NCBI RefSeq assembly: GCF_000296215.2
Contig: NZ_CP013949.1
Coordinates: 806,001-870,000 of the forward strand
Reading direction: 5' to 3'
Length of the DNA: 64,000 bases
From: Bradyrhizobium sp. CCGE-LA001
GTDB taxonomy: Bacteria; Pseudomonadota; Alphaproteobacteria; Rhizobiales; Xanthobacteraceae
The notes below the pieces were generated by a model that was not told the DNA's origin, made no database searches, and worked only from the letters and a program-made list of their open reading frames with translations. Below are positions 24,987 to 32,096 of this stretch, piece by piece (within the stretch, counting starts at the first letter, position 1; every line of letters starts with the position of its first letter). Made by a program: the position numbers and the translations under genes.

Positions 24987-25445
24987 ATGAAGCTACTTGC
25001 TGCTGCGATCGTCGCGCTCTGTGCGACATCATCTGTCGCCTGCGCGAACGACTGGACGACCTACCGCATCCCGGAATCGGGAACTTCGGTCGACATCCCC
25101 GCCTCGATCTTCACGGAGCCGGCCGGAAGGCCCGACGGATACGGCCAGCATTTCCGCAGCTCCGACGGCAGCGCAGACCTCACCGTTCAGGCCATCGTGA
25201 ATCAGCAAGGGGTTTCGCCGGCTGAATTCCTGGCACGGAAGAATCCGCCGTCCGGCATCATCTACAAACGGGTCACGTCGAACTTCTTCGTGGTCTCCAG
25301 CATCAAGCGCGACAAGATCTGGTACAACCGCTGTAACTTCACCCGGGGCTATGTGCACTGCGTCCTGATCAATTATCCCGCCGCGGAGAAGCGGCGCTGG
25401 GACGCCGTGGTGACCCGGATCAGCCACAGCCTGCACGGCGGCTGA
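24987..25445 (+). CDS. Hypothetical exported protein
   Basis: A 152-residue protein with signal peptide MKLLAAAIVALCATSSVACA (cleavage near residue 20). The mature part starts NDWTTYRIPESGTSVDIPAS, with two cysteines near the end (YNRCNFTRGYVHCVLINY), suggesting a disulphide. Probably periplasmic; no named domain seen. Confidence 0.7.
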   Translation: MKLLAAAIVALCATSSVACANDWTTYRIPESGTSVDIPASIFTEPAGRPDGYGQHFRSSDGSADLTVQAIVNQQGVSPAEFLARKNPPSGIIYKRVTSNFFVVSSIKRDKIWYNRCNFTRGYVHCVLINYPAAEKRRWDAVVTRISHSLHGG

Positions 25446-25462
25446 CAGGTCACAAACAAAAA

Positions 25463-25485
25463 GCTGCCCGAACAGGTCGGGCAGC
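25463..25485 (-). terminator. Rho-independent terminator for the minus-strand gene at 25515-25943
   Basis: Stem GCTGCCCGA / TCGGGCAGC with a 5-nt loop. Read on the minus strand it is followed by TTTTTGTTTG. It lies about 30 bp after the stop at 25515. In the other direction it could also end the plus-strand gene at 25445, so it may be bidirectional. Confidence 0.8.
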
Positions 25486-25514
25486 AGCTGCGGAATGAGT
25501 GCACGAAATTGCGT

Positions 25515-25943
25515 CTAGCGCGCAGTCGTTGTCGTCCGCGACATCGTCGGCTTCGAGCCCGGCACATGCGACATGGTCTTGGTGGTGGAGCCGACCTGTT
25601 CGCCGGCCTTGACCTTGGTGCGGGTATGCGAGCGGCTGAACGTGCCACCCTCATGGGCCTGCGCCCGCGCGTTGGAGTTCATCACCGGACCGTTGCCCTT
25701 GTTCATGCTGACGCCGGTCTTGGCCTTGCCGTCCACTGCGGCGGCGCTTCCGCCCGCCGCAATCGACGAGCCGGTGCGGCCGGTCGCAGAGGTTGAGGTG
25801 CCACCCGTGCCGACGGTGGAGGCGGAGGTGCCCCCCGCTGCGGCCGAGCCGCCCGTTCCGCCCGTCATGCTGGTCTGTGCAAGAACTGGTGTCGCGGCGG
25901 CGAGCAGAATTGCGACCGCCGAAGTCGTCAGGAGCGTTCTCAT
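25515..25943 (-). CDS. Secreted Gly/Ser/Thr-rich low-complexity protein
   Basis: A 142-residue protein with signal peptide MRTLLTTSAVAILLAAATPV ... LAQ. The mature part begins with a Gly/Thr/Ser-rich zone (TSMTGGTGGSAAAGGTSAST followed by VGTGGTSTSATG) and continues into a basic, Thr/Ser-rich C-terminus (HTRTKVKAGEQVGS ... MSRTTTTAR). It shares the STVGTGG motif with the repeat protein at 26376-26909. The ATG at 25943 follows AAGGA. Function unknown; probably disordered. Confidence 0.7.
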   Translation of the reverse strand: MRTLLTTSAVAILLAAATPVLAQTSMTGGTGGSAAAGGTSASTVGTGGTSTSATGRTGSSIAAGGSAAAVDGKAKTGVSMNKGNGPVMNSNARAQAHEGGTFSRSHTRTKVKAGEQVGSTTKTMSHVPGSKPTMSRTTTTAR

Positions 25944-25963
25944 GTTTCCATCCTTGATGAATT

Positions 25964-26317
25964 TCAGGGTGACGAGGTCGAGATCGTGCAGCCGTTGACG
26001 GTGATGGTGCTGGCGCTGCTGGAGCCAGGCCCGCCCGCCGTCGACGACGAGCTCGAAACGCTGCCGCCACCGGCCTGCACGTTCACCGATGATCCGCCGG
26101 CCGAACTCGAGCTCGACAGCGAGCCGCTCGACGAGGTCGATCCTGTCGTGCCCGAATGCGACGAGCCGGCTGCAGTGATGCTGCCGTCGGCATGTTTTTC
26201 GACCGTGACCTTGCAGGTCTCGCCGGATGCCGTCTTGCCGGTCTTTTCCATGGTTGCTGCCGATGCAGCGCTGCTCATCAGAGCCATTGCTGTAATCGCA
26301 ACGATTGATCTGTTCAT
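25964..26317 (-). CDS. Secreted Ser/Gly-rich low-complexity protein
   Basis: A 117-residue protein: signal peptide MNRSIVAITAMALMSSAASA, a short region with one Cys (GETCKVTVEKHADGS), a Ser/Gly tract of about 55 residues, and a C-terminal segment with the second Cys (STITVNGCTISTSSP). The two cysteines could bridge the ends of the tract. It is 20 bp upstream of the previous gene on the same strand and probably co-transcribed. Confidence 0.7.
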   Translation of the reverse strand: MNRSIVAITAMALMSSAASAATMEKTGKTASGETCKVTVEKHADGSITAAGSSHSGTTGSTSSSGSLSSSSSAGGSSVNVQAGGGSVSSSSSTAGGPGSSSASTITVNGCTISTSSP

Positions 26318-26375
26318 TGCGTGTCCTCCTCAACATGGACAAAGGGAGCGGCACGAAGCCGCTCCCGGGATCGGA

Positions 26376-26909
26376 CTAGTTCTTGTCCTTCTTCCACTCG
26401 TCCTTGTTGTGGCCCTTGCCCTTCTCCATGCCCTTGTCGCTGGCATGACCGGCAGAGGAGCCTGCGGCGCCGACAGTCGAGCCGCTCTTGCCGTCACCGG
26501 CTGACGAACCGCCAGTGCCGACCGTCGACGCGGAGTTCGATCCGGAGCCTGCGGCGGAGCCGCCGGTGCCGACGCTGGACGAGCTCTTGCCGCCGCCGGC
26601 CGATGAGCCACCGGTACCGAGCGTCGAAGCCGAGCCGCTGCCGGAGCCGCTACCCGCCGCGGAGCCGCCGGTGCCGACGGTCGAGCTGCTGGTGCCGCCA
26701 CCCGCCGAGGAGCCGCCGGTGCCGAGCGTCGAGGCCGAGCCGGAGCCGCTGCCGCCAGCCGAAGAGCCGCCGGTGCCGACGGTCGAGTTGCTGGTGCCGC
26801 CGCCGGCCGACGAGCCGCCGGTGCCGACCGTCGAGCTCGATTGCGCAACGGCGAGCGCAGTGCCCGCCAACAGCGCGGCCGCAGCCGCAGAAAGCTTCAG
26901 GATCCTCAT
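26376..26909 (-). CDS. Secreted protein with eight tandem S-T-V/L-G-T-G-G-S repeats
   Basis: A 177-residue protein: signal peptide MRILKLSAAAAALLAGTALA (ending VAQ), then eight units of STVGTGGSSAG or STLGTGGSSAG joined by linkers of two alternating kinds (GGTSS/GGKSS and SGSGSA/SGSNSA), and a lysine-rich tail (SDKGMEKGKGHNKDEWKKDK). The ATG at 26909 has GGAGGA upstream. Structure suggests a flexible secreted or surface polymer-like protein with a charged end; function unknown. First of three similar genes on this strand. Confidence 0.75.
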   Translation of the reverse strand: MRILKLSAAAAALLAGTALAVAQSSSTVGTGGSSAGGGTSNSTVGTGGSSAGGSGSGSASTLGTGGSSAGGGTSSSTVGTGGSAAGSGSGSGSASTLGTGGSSAGGGKSSSSVGTGGSAAGSGSNSASTVGTGGSSAGDGKSGSTVGAAGSSAGHASDKGMEKGKGHNKDEWKKDKN

Positions 26910-27133
26910 GTCCGTTTTCCTCCAGTGGTTTCCAAAAAAACAAAGCGCCAAATCAGGCTCGGGATAAATTGGCAATCGCGCAAACGTTCCTCATCTCGAG
27001 AACATTGATGCGATGATCGCTGCGTCATGCAGTTCCAGGATGCGCGACGCCCGTTCATTCATCCACCGTTCATCCAAGTCGATTGTTCGGGCCATGCGTC
27101 TGTTGCTTCGCAATCACGCGACGCCGACGGCGT

Positions 27134-27583
27134 TCAGAATGCGCCGACCATCACTTGGCGATCCATCACTTGGCGATCCATCACTTGGCGATCGACCACT
27201 TGGCGATCGTAGAGCCGACGCGAGGACGCCGAGCGCGCCGCGCGATTTGGGCGGAGGTCGGCTGCCCGCGTCGCGTTGCGTCGAGGTGCGGGGATGATTT
27301 TCGTTTCCGGCTTCGGCGAGTCGGCCATCGCCAATGCATCGCTCGCAGCGTGGCTTGGGGCCTCGGCGGCGATCAGAGGTGACGCGGGCGCGGCAACAAT
27401 CCTGGTGGACGTATCCAGTATGATCTTCTCTGGCAAGGCGCGAGCGGAACGGATGCGAATGGTCGTCCGGTCGACGTCAGGCACCGCGGATGCCGTCGCC
27501 ATCGGCGCCAGATTGCGATCGAGCAAGAACAACAGCGCCACGACGAATGCGCCTGCAAAGAGGAAATATCGAATGATGGGCAT
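27134..27583 (-). CDS. Hypothetical membrane-anchored protein with DRQVM repeats
   Basis: A 149-residue protein starting MPIIRYFLFAGAFVVALLFL, an uncleaved signal-anchor or signal peptide, followed by an Ala/Pro/Arg-rich periplasmic part. The C-terminus is four tandem copies of DRQV(V/M), encoded by a 15-bp DNA repeat at 27149-27208. No family recognised; the ribosome binding site is weak. Confidence 0.6.
   Translation of the reverse strand: MPIIRYFLFAGAFVVALLFLLDRNLAPMATASAVPDVDRTTIRIRSARALPEKIILDTSTRIVAAPASPLIAAEAPSHAASDALAMADSPKPETKIIPAPRRNATRAADLRPNRAARSASSRRLYDRQVVDRQVMDRQVMDRQVMVGAF
27149..27208. repeat. 15-bp tandem repeat, four copies
   Basis: Units CATCACTTGGCGATC at 27149, 27164 and 27179, exact, and GACCACTTGGCGATC at 27194. 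The period of 15 keeps the reading frame of the minus-strand gene, giving DRQVM units. Such arrays change copy number readily by slippage. Confidence 0.9.
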
Positions 27584-27653
27584 CAGGCGCTACCGCGAAA
27601 TGAACCAAGGGCGATTGGGCGGGCCGCCGTGTGACGGCCCGCCAGGCGCGCAG

Positions 27654-27998
27654 CTAGTCCACCGCTTGGACGACCATGCGGGTCTCGGGATCGACCAGCA
27701 TCACGCGGCTGCCCGAATAGACGTAGCGATACTTGGTGAGCGAAGGGCCCCAGTCGCTCGGAACGGCCACGAGCTCGACATCGCGCGGCACCGGCGAGCC
27801 GACGACGATCTTCTCGCGCGTCTCGATCGGACGAATCTTTTGCTCGGTGACGTAGGAGCGGATCCTGGTGCGATACTCCGGCTCGATCTGCACGGCCGCG
27901 CCATGGCCGGCGCCGGTCGTCGTGACGACAGTGGACTGTGCCATCGCGCTCGTCGAGACAAGCAGGGCGGCGGCTGACATCAGCATGAACTTCTTCAT
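27654..27998 (-). CDS. DUF1236 domain exported protein
   Basis: A 114-residue protein: signal peptide MKKFMLMSAAALLVSTSAMA, then the DUF1236 pattern IEPEYRTRIRSYVTEQKIRP ... VGSPVPRDVELVAVP ... YRYVYSGSRVMLVDPETRMV. This domain is abundant in rhizobial exported proteins. The ATG at 27998 is preceded by AAGGAG. Function unknown. Confidence 0.85.
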   Translation of the reverse strand: MKKFMLMSAAALLVSTSAMAQSTVVTTTGAGHGAAVQIEPEYRTRIRSYVTEQKIRPIETREKIVVGSPVPRDVELVAVPSDWGPSLTKYRYVYSGSRVMLVDPETRMVVQAVD

Positions 27999-28128
27999 CG
28001 CATTCTCCTTGGCCGCGTCATGCGGCGCAGCGATGAACTCGCCATTGGCGCGACCGTTCCGGCATGCGGGCGGAACGTTTGCCATTTTTTCCCGTTATTT
28101 GACGGGGCAGAATTGGAGGAGAGGAAAA

Positions 28129-28209
28129 ATGCCTGTTTTGATTCTTTGGGCCGTGCCGGCGATCCTGGTCGTCGGTGGTGGCATTTATCTCATCGGCCAC
28201 ATGCATTGA
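28129..28209 (+). CDS. 26-residue single-pass membrane microprotein
   Basis: The frame encodes MPVLILWAVPAILVVGGGIY plus LIGHMH: one membrane helix and almost nothing else. A strong ribosome binding site (GGAGGAGAGG) lies six bases before the ATG, and a hairpin at 28216-28252 follows the stop. These flanking signals are the reason for calling so short a gene. Confidence 0.55.
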   Translation: MPVLILWAVPAILVVGGGIYLIGHMH

Positions 28210-28215
28210 TGCGAA

Positions 28216-28252
28216 GGGCCTCGGTTTCTCGGCGACGCGGAAACCGGGGCTC
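28216..28252 (+). terminator. Hairpin after the microprotein gene
   Basis: GCCTCGGTTTC and GAAACCGGGGC pair with one G:U-type mismatch around TCGGCGACGCG. The hairpin begins 6 bp after the stop at 28209. There is no clear T-run, so terminator strength is uncertain. Confidence 0.45.
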
Positions 28253-28278
28253 TCTGCTATTCCGTCGCTTGAACAGCG

Positions 28279-29301
28279 CTATCGCCACCCCAGCGCCGGC
28301 GCCACATGCTTCAGGATCGCCTCGATCGCATGCGCGCAGAAATCGACGCCGAGCTGGTTCGGGATCGTCAGCAGCAGGGTATCGGCTTCCGCGATCGCCT
28401 CGTCCTGCCGCAACTGCTCGATCAGCGCGTCCGGCTCCGCCGCATAAGAGCGCCCGAAGATCGCCCGCGTGCGCGGGTCGATGAAGCCGATCTGGTCTTC
28501 GCCTTCGCCATCTCTGCCGAAATAGGCGCGGTCGCGATCGTCCATCAGCGCGAAGATGCTGCGGCTGACGGAGACGCGCGGCTCGCGGCTGTGTCCCGCC
28601 TCTTTCCATGCCGCGCGATAGCTACGGATCTGCGCGGCCTGCTGCACGTGAAAGGCTTCGCCGGTCTCGTCGTTCTTCAGCGTCGAGCTCTGCAGATTCA
28701 TGCCGAGCTTGGCCGCCCACACGGCCGTCGCATTCGAGCCGGCGCCCCACCAGATCCGCTCGCGCAGGCCCTGCGAATGCGGCTCGATCCGCAAGAGCCC
28801 AGGCGGATTGGGAAACATCGGCTGCGGATTGGGCTCGGCAAAGCCTTCGCCGCGAAGCAGGTCGAGGAAGACCTCGGCGTGGCGCCGCCCCATATCGGCA
28901 TCGCTCTGGTCCTCGGCCGGCCGATAGCCGAAATAGCGCCAGCCGTCGATCACCTGCTCGGGCGAGCCGCGGCTGATACCGAGCTGCAGCCGGCCGCCGG
29001 CGATGAGGTCGGCGCTGGCCGCGTCCTCCACCATGTAGAGCGGGTTCTCGTAGCGCATGTCGATCACGGCCGTGCCGATCTCGATCTTGTCGGTCTTCGC
29101 GCCGACGGCGGCGAGCAGCGGAAACGGCGAGGCGAGCTGGCGCGCAAAGTGATGCACGCGGAAATAGGCGCCGTCGGCCCCTAACTGTTCTGCGGCAACC
29201 GCAAGCTCGATCGATTGCAGCAGTGTGTCGCTGGCAGAGCGGGTCTGCGATTGCGGCGAGGGGGTCCAGTGCCCAAAGGAAAGGAATCCGATCTTTTTCA
29301 T
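28279..29301 (-). CDS. LLM-class flavin-dependent oxidoreductase (luciferase-like)
   Basis: A 340-residue TIM-barrel flavoenzyme. It begins MKKIGFLSFGHWTPSPQSQT and contains LGADGAYFRVHHFARQLASP, KIEIGTAVIDMRYENPLYM and ERIWWGAGSN, typical of bacterial luciferase-like monooxygenases that use reduced flavin from a partner reductase. The ATG at 29301 gives the family N-terminus; upstream in-frame starts would add nonhomologous residues. Substrate unknown, no reductase gene adjacent. Confidence 0.88.
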   Translation of the reverse strand: MKKIGFLSFGHWTPSPQSQTRSASDTLLQSIELAVAAEQLGADGAYFRVHHFARQLASPFPLLAAVGAKTDKIEIGTAVIDMRYENPLYMVEDAASADLIAGGRLQLGISRGSPEQVIDGWRYFGYRPAEDQSDADMGRRHAEVFLDLLRGEGFAEPNPQPMFPNPPGLLRIEPHSQGLRERIWWGAGSNATAVWAAKLGMNLQSSTLKNDETGEAFHVQQAAQIRSYRAAWKEAGHSREPRVSVSRSIFALMDDRDRAYFGRDGEGEDQIGFIDPRTRAIFGRSYAAEPDALIEQLRQDEAIAEADTLLLTIPNQLGVDFCAHAIEAILKHVAPALGWR

Positions 29302-29487
29302 GAGGGCAACATATGGATGATCGGAAGCGTTTGCGAGGCGTCGATCGGAGGAAAGATGGCACACGGGCATGCACCCGTAATCGCCCCTCGGGGAAGGAAG
29401 ATGAGCCGCAGCTGGACCGCTGATGCTTCCGCCGCTGAGCACGAACTCAGATCGTTCGGCTTCGGTCTGCCGCGCCGGGACGCGTGC

Positions 29488-29967
29488 TCAGATTTCGCAA
29501 CCGTTGAAATTCAATGCCTTGAGCAAGCCGCCAAACGCCTTCAGCCGGCAGGGCTCGGCATCTCCTGCGGTCTTTGAGCGCCGGACATCGGCGGTTTGCT
29601 TGACGACGGTTGCCGTCGGCTTCGGCTTGGGCTTGGGCTTGGGACGTTCTGCGGCCGCGATCTTCTTCGGAGTATGCCGAGGACGAACGGCTGGCTCCGG
29701 TCCGGACGAGCCGACCTGGGTCTCTTCCGCCGGAGCGACGCTGCTTTCGACCGGGGCAGTCTGTGCCGGCATCGCGCTGCTCACAGCGGCAAGGTCGAGG
29801 CGATCAGCTTTTGCCAGGGCGTCGTGTGAACTAGACATCCCCGCATCTTGCCCGGCAGGCGGTTGCACGATCGCAGCCGCGCGACGCGGTGGCGCGCTCA
29901 GCTCCATCGCCGACAGCACTCCTGCACTCAACAGGATGAGGAGGCCCAACAACGCCATTCTCAGCAT
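29488..29967 (-). CDS. Hypothetical exported protein with KPKPKPKP tract
   Basis: A 159-residue protein starting MLRMALLGLLILLSAGVLSA (signal peptide or anchor), followed by an Ala/Pro-rich region, a basic linker RPKPKPKPKPTATVVK and a short C-terminal segment with two cysteines (EPCRLKAFGGLLKALNFNGC). The ATG at 29967 is preceded by GAGGGG. The X-Pro repeat could span the periplasm, as in TonB-like linkers, but no TonB domain is present. Function unknown. Confidence 0.65.
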   Translation of the reverse strand: MLRMALLGLLILLSAGVLSAMELSAPPRRAAAIVQPPAGQDAGMSSSHDALAKADRLDLAAVSSAMPAQTAPVESSVAPAEETQVGSSGPEPAVRPRHTPKKIAAAERPKPKPKPKPTATVVKQTADVRRSKTAGDAEPCRLKAFGGLLKALNFNGCEI

Positions 29968-30186
29968 AATGCCCCTCTGATAGAGGTTCGTGCTGCTGAA
30001 AATTCTCCGCGCCAATGAGGCAATCTGTCGGCGGCTGCGGAATCATTTGCCGACAAGGTTAACGTCGGTGCTGCTCCCGCACGTGGCGTTAGCGTTCGGA
30101 CAACAATCTCTTAAGCCCGTACAGATAGCGTCGTGCTCTCGACGTCGTCAGTGCCATGGACCGACGCGCATATTCGCAAGCCCGCT

Positions 30187-30609
30187 ATGAACAAAGCACG
30201 ATACGAAGAGAGCCAGGCTCAACGCATTGCAAATTGGCCGCGATGGAAACGGTGGCTTGCCAAGGTCGGTGTTCTCGATCGCCGCGTCTTGCTCATGAGC
30301 GACGCCGAACGCCAGAAGATGAGAGCAGAGACTCTCGACCGCTTGGCTGCTCGACCGCTTTGGGAACAGTGCATGGCGATTGCAGGACTTGTAACAGCCG
30401 CAATTTCGGTTGCCCTGTATCCCTATCTATTCGGACGCCTGACGATCGGCTGGGAAAATCTGGGCCTCGTCAGAATGATTGTTCCGTCCGAAGAGCCGGT
30501 CCTGTTCACGGCCACGCTGTTGTTTACCGAGAGCCTCCTGATTGCCGCGCTCTGCTTTTTGACCAAGCTTTACTTCTTTCGGGGCAGGGACGGAGGCACT
30601 CGTTCCTAA
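30187..30609 (+). CDS. Hypothetical membrane protein
   Basis: A 140-residue protein with a basic soluble N-terminus (MNKARYEESQAQRIANWPRW) and two membrane segments (CMAIAGLVTAAISVALYPYL and FTATLLFTESLLIAALCFLT). It could start earlier at 30133. No family recognised. Base composition is lower in GC than the neighbours to the left. Confidence 0.55.
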   Translation: MNKARYEESQAQRIANWPRWKRWLAKVGVLDRRVLLMSDAERQKMRAETLDRLAARPLWEQCMAIAGLVTAAISVALYPYLFGRLTIGWENLGLVRMIVPSEEPVLFTATLLFTESLLIAALCFLTKLYFFRGRDGGTRS

Positions 30610-30879
30610 CCAGTCGCGGCGAATGCCCGGACATAACCCATAGCGGTCATCGGCCCGCGCGAAAATCAGAGCCGAACCGTTGTCACGACCTCCAGCGACA
30701 AAGTGGCACATTTTGGGTGACGGGTTGTGCGGGCCGGTTAATGCACGCTTAGTCTCGTTCGAGTTACGGTCGGCCCATCCGTTGCGGCTCGCCAGGATGA
30801 GGCTGTATGAGTCTGTTGGTTCTTCTTGAGTGACTGGTTCGCAGCTGTCCCGACCCATGGAGCGCTGTTCAAAAGAAGC

Positions 30880-31035
30880 ATGATTAACGTTGCATGGGCC
30901 ATCGTCCTGCTCTTCGTGATGATGTTCTTTCAAGTTTCCGCCGAATACGCAGCCGTCGTTTTCTACGGTGTTCTCGTCGTGAACGGCGTGATGGGCTTCG
31001 TTTTTTTCCGCCAGCGCCAGCAAATACATGATTGA
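30880..31035 (+). CDS. Small two-helix membrane protein
   Basis: A 51-residue frame: MINVAWAIVLLFVMMFFQVS, AEYAAVVFYGVLVVNGVMGF, then VFFRQRQQIHD. Two membrane helices with a basic end. AAAAGAAG precedes the ATG; an in-frame TTG start at 30826 is possible. Supported only by its membrane pattern. Confidence 0.45.
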   Translation: MINVAWAIVLLFVMMFFQVSAEYAAVVFYGVLVVNGVMGFVFFRQRQQIHD

Positions 31036-32096
31036 GAGTGTGCACCCTACGGTCCACGTTCAAAGCACATCTGGCAAAACCTGCAAGAGTTACCAGAACA
31101 TTCATGATGCAATCAGCGCGCCACCCGCCGGTTCAGTATGTGGCACTCATCGGCTACCAAGCTCAGGACTCCGTCGGCGCCACCATGCGAGAAAGGGCTT
31201 CATGCACCTTCAACTCGCTCGATGGCAGCGATGCGCCGACCGGTACGTTCTGAGTGAAGATCGATGGCGAACGTAACCTGGAGTGGGTTGCCAGGCAGCC
31301 CAATGCGGCAACGCTCCATCGGCGCTTGCTGAGGAATCCGTGACGGGACGGCGGGTCGTCATTGTCCCTAAAGGGACACTACACGACAAGAACTTTGTTA
31401 GAGCGGTCGCCTGCGGCGCTTGGCCCAAACACCTCGGACTTCCGATCGTTTGCGGCTGCTTCTCTCGACGGTGTTCGATACCCGCGCGCGGAGGCTCCGA
31501 AGTTCTGCAAGTTGAGCGTTGAGAAACCAGACCCGTTGGTTCAAAATGACCATACGGTCGCAAATCCGACCACTACTCATTAGGAGCCCCAATAGCTGCA
31601 ACTGCTGAAAAACACTGACATCGGTAAAAGGGCGTTCGATTGGATGGTAGCGTTGTTTCACGTAAAAGATGTGAAACGGCACACATGCGGCAGGAAAGAT
31701 ATTTCACCTGTCGCGTCTCTGAAAACGTGCTTTGCGCACTCGCGACCGAGTTGGTGCAGGAAGAAGGCCCGAAATAAAGGTCGCCTCAGTGCCGCGGTCA
31801 TAAATCCGTAATGTTGGAGCAGAGAACCTTCTCAAGGGTGACGGCCCCGTGAACGCGCGGCGCGCGGCCCGCCGTCGCACTGCAAAGTCGATATCGGTCA
31901 GCCAAGTTTGTCGGCATGCAAACGAGCACCAAACTCGGCGGCTCAAATGACGGATCCTCTGACGGACGCAGATCCAGAGCCACAGGCTTGTAGGAGCTCG
32001 TTTGCGGAAGTTGTCGCAGATTTTGCCCCGTGCTGAGGCACAGAGGTGCTCGATCTTGCGGCTTGCGTTGGCGGATACTGGTATCGGGAGGCTAAG
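31036..32096. other. Gene-poor stretch, no supported gene
   Basis: About 1.06 kb in which all open frames are short, have odd composition and resemble nothing I know. Small palindromes occur: TGTCCCT-AA-AGGGACA at 31363-31378 and GTTTCAC ... GTGAAAC near 31657-31678. GC appears lower than in flanking genes. It probably holds decayed sequence. Confidence 0.6.

Noticed and set aside
27149..27208. Possible CRISPR array
   Set aside because: Units of 15 bp are directly adjacent with no spacers, and the period keeps a reading frame. It is a tandem coding repeat.
31398..31682. Frame encoding 94 residues on the minus strand in the gene desert
   Set aside because: Sequence resembles nothing I recognise, with no ribosome binding site or neighbours to support it.
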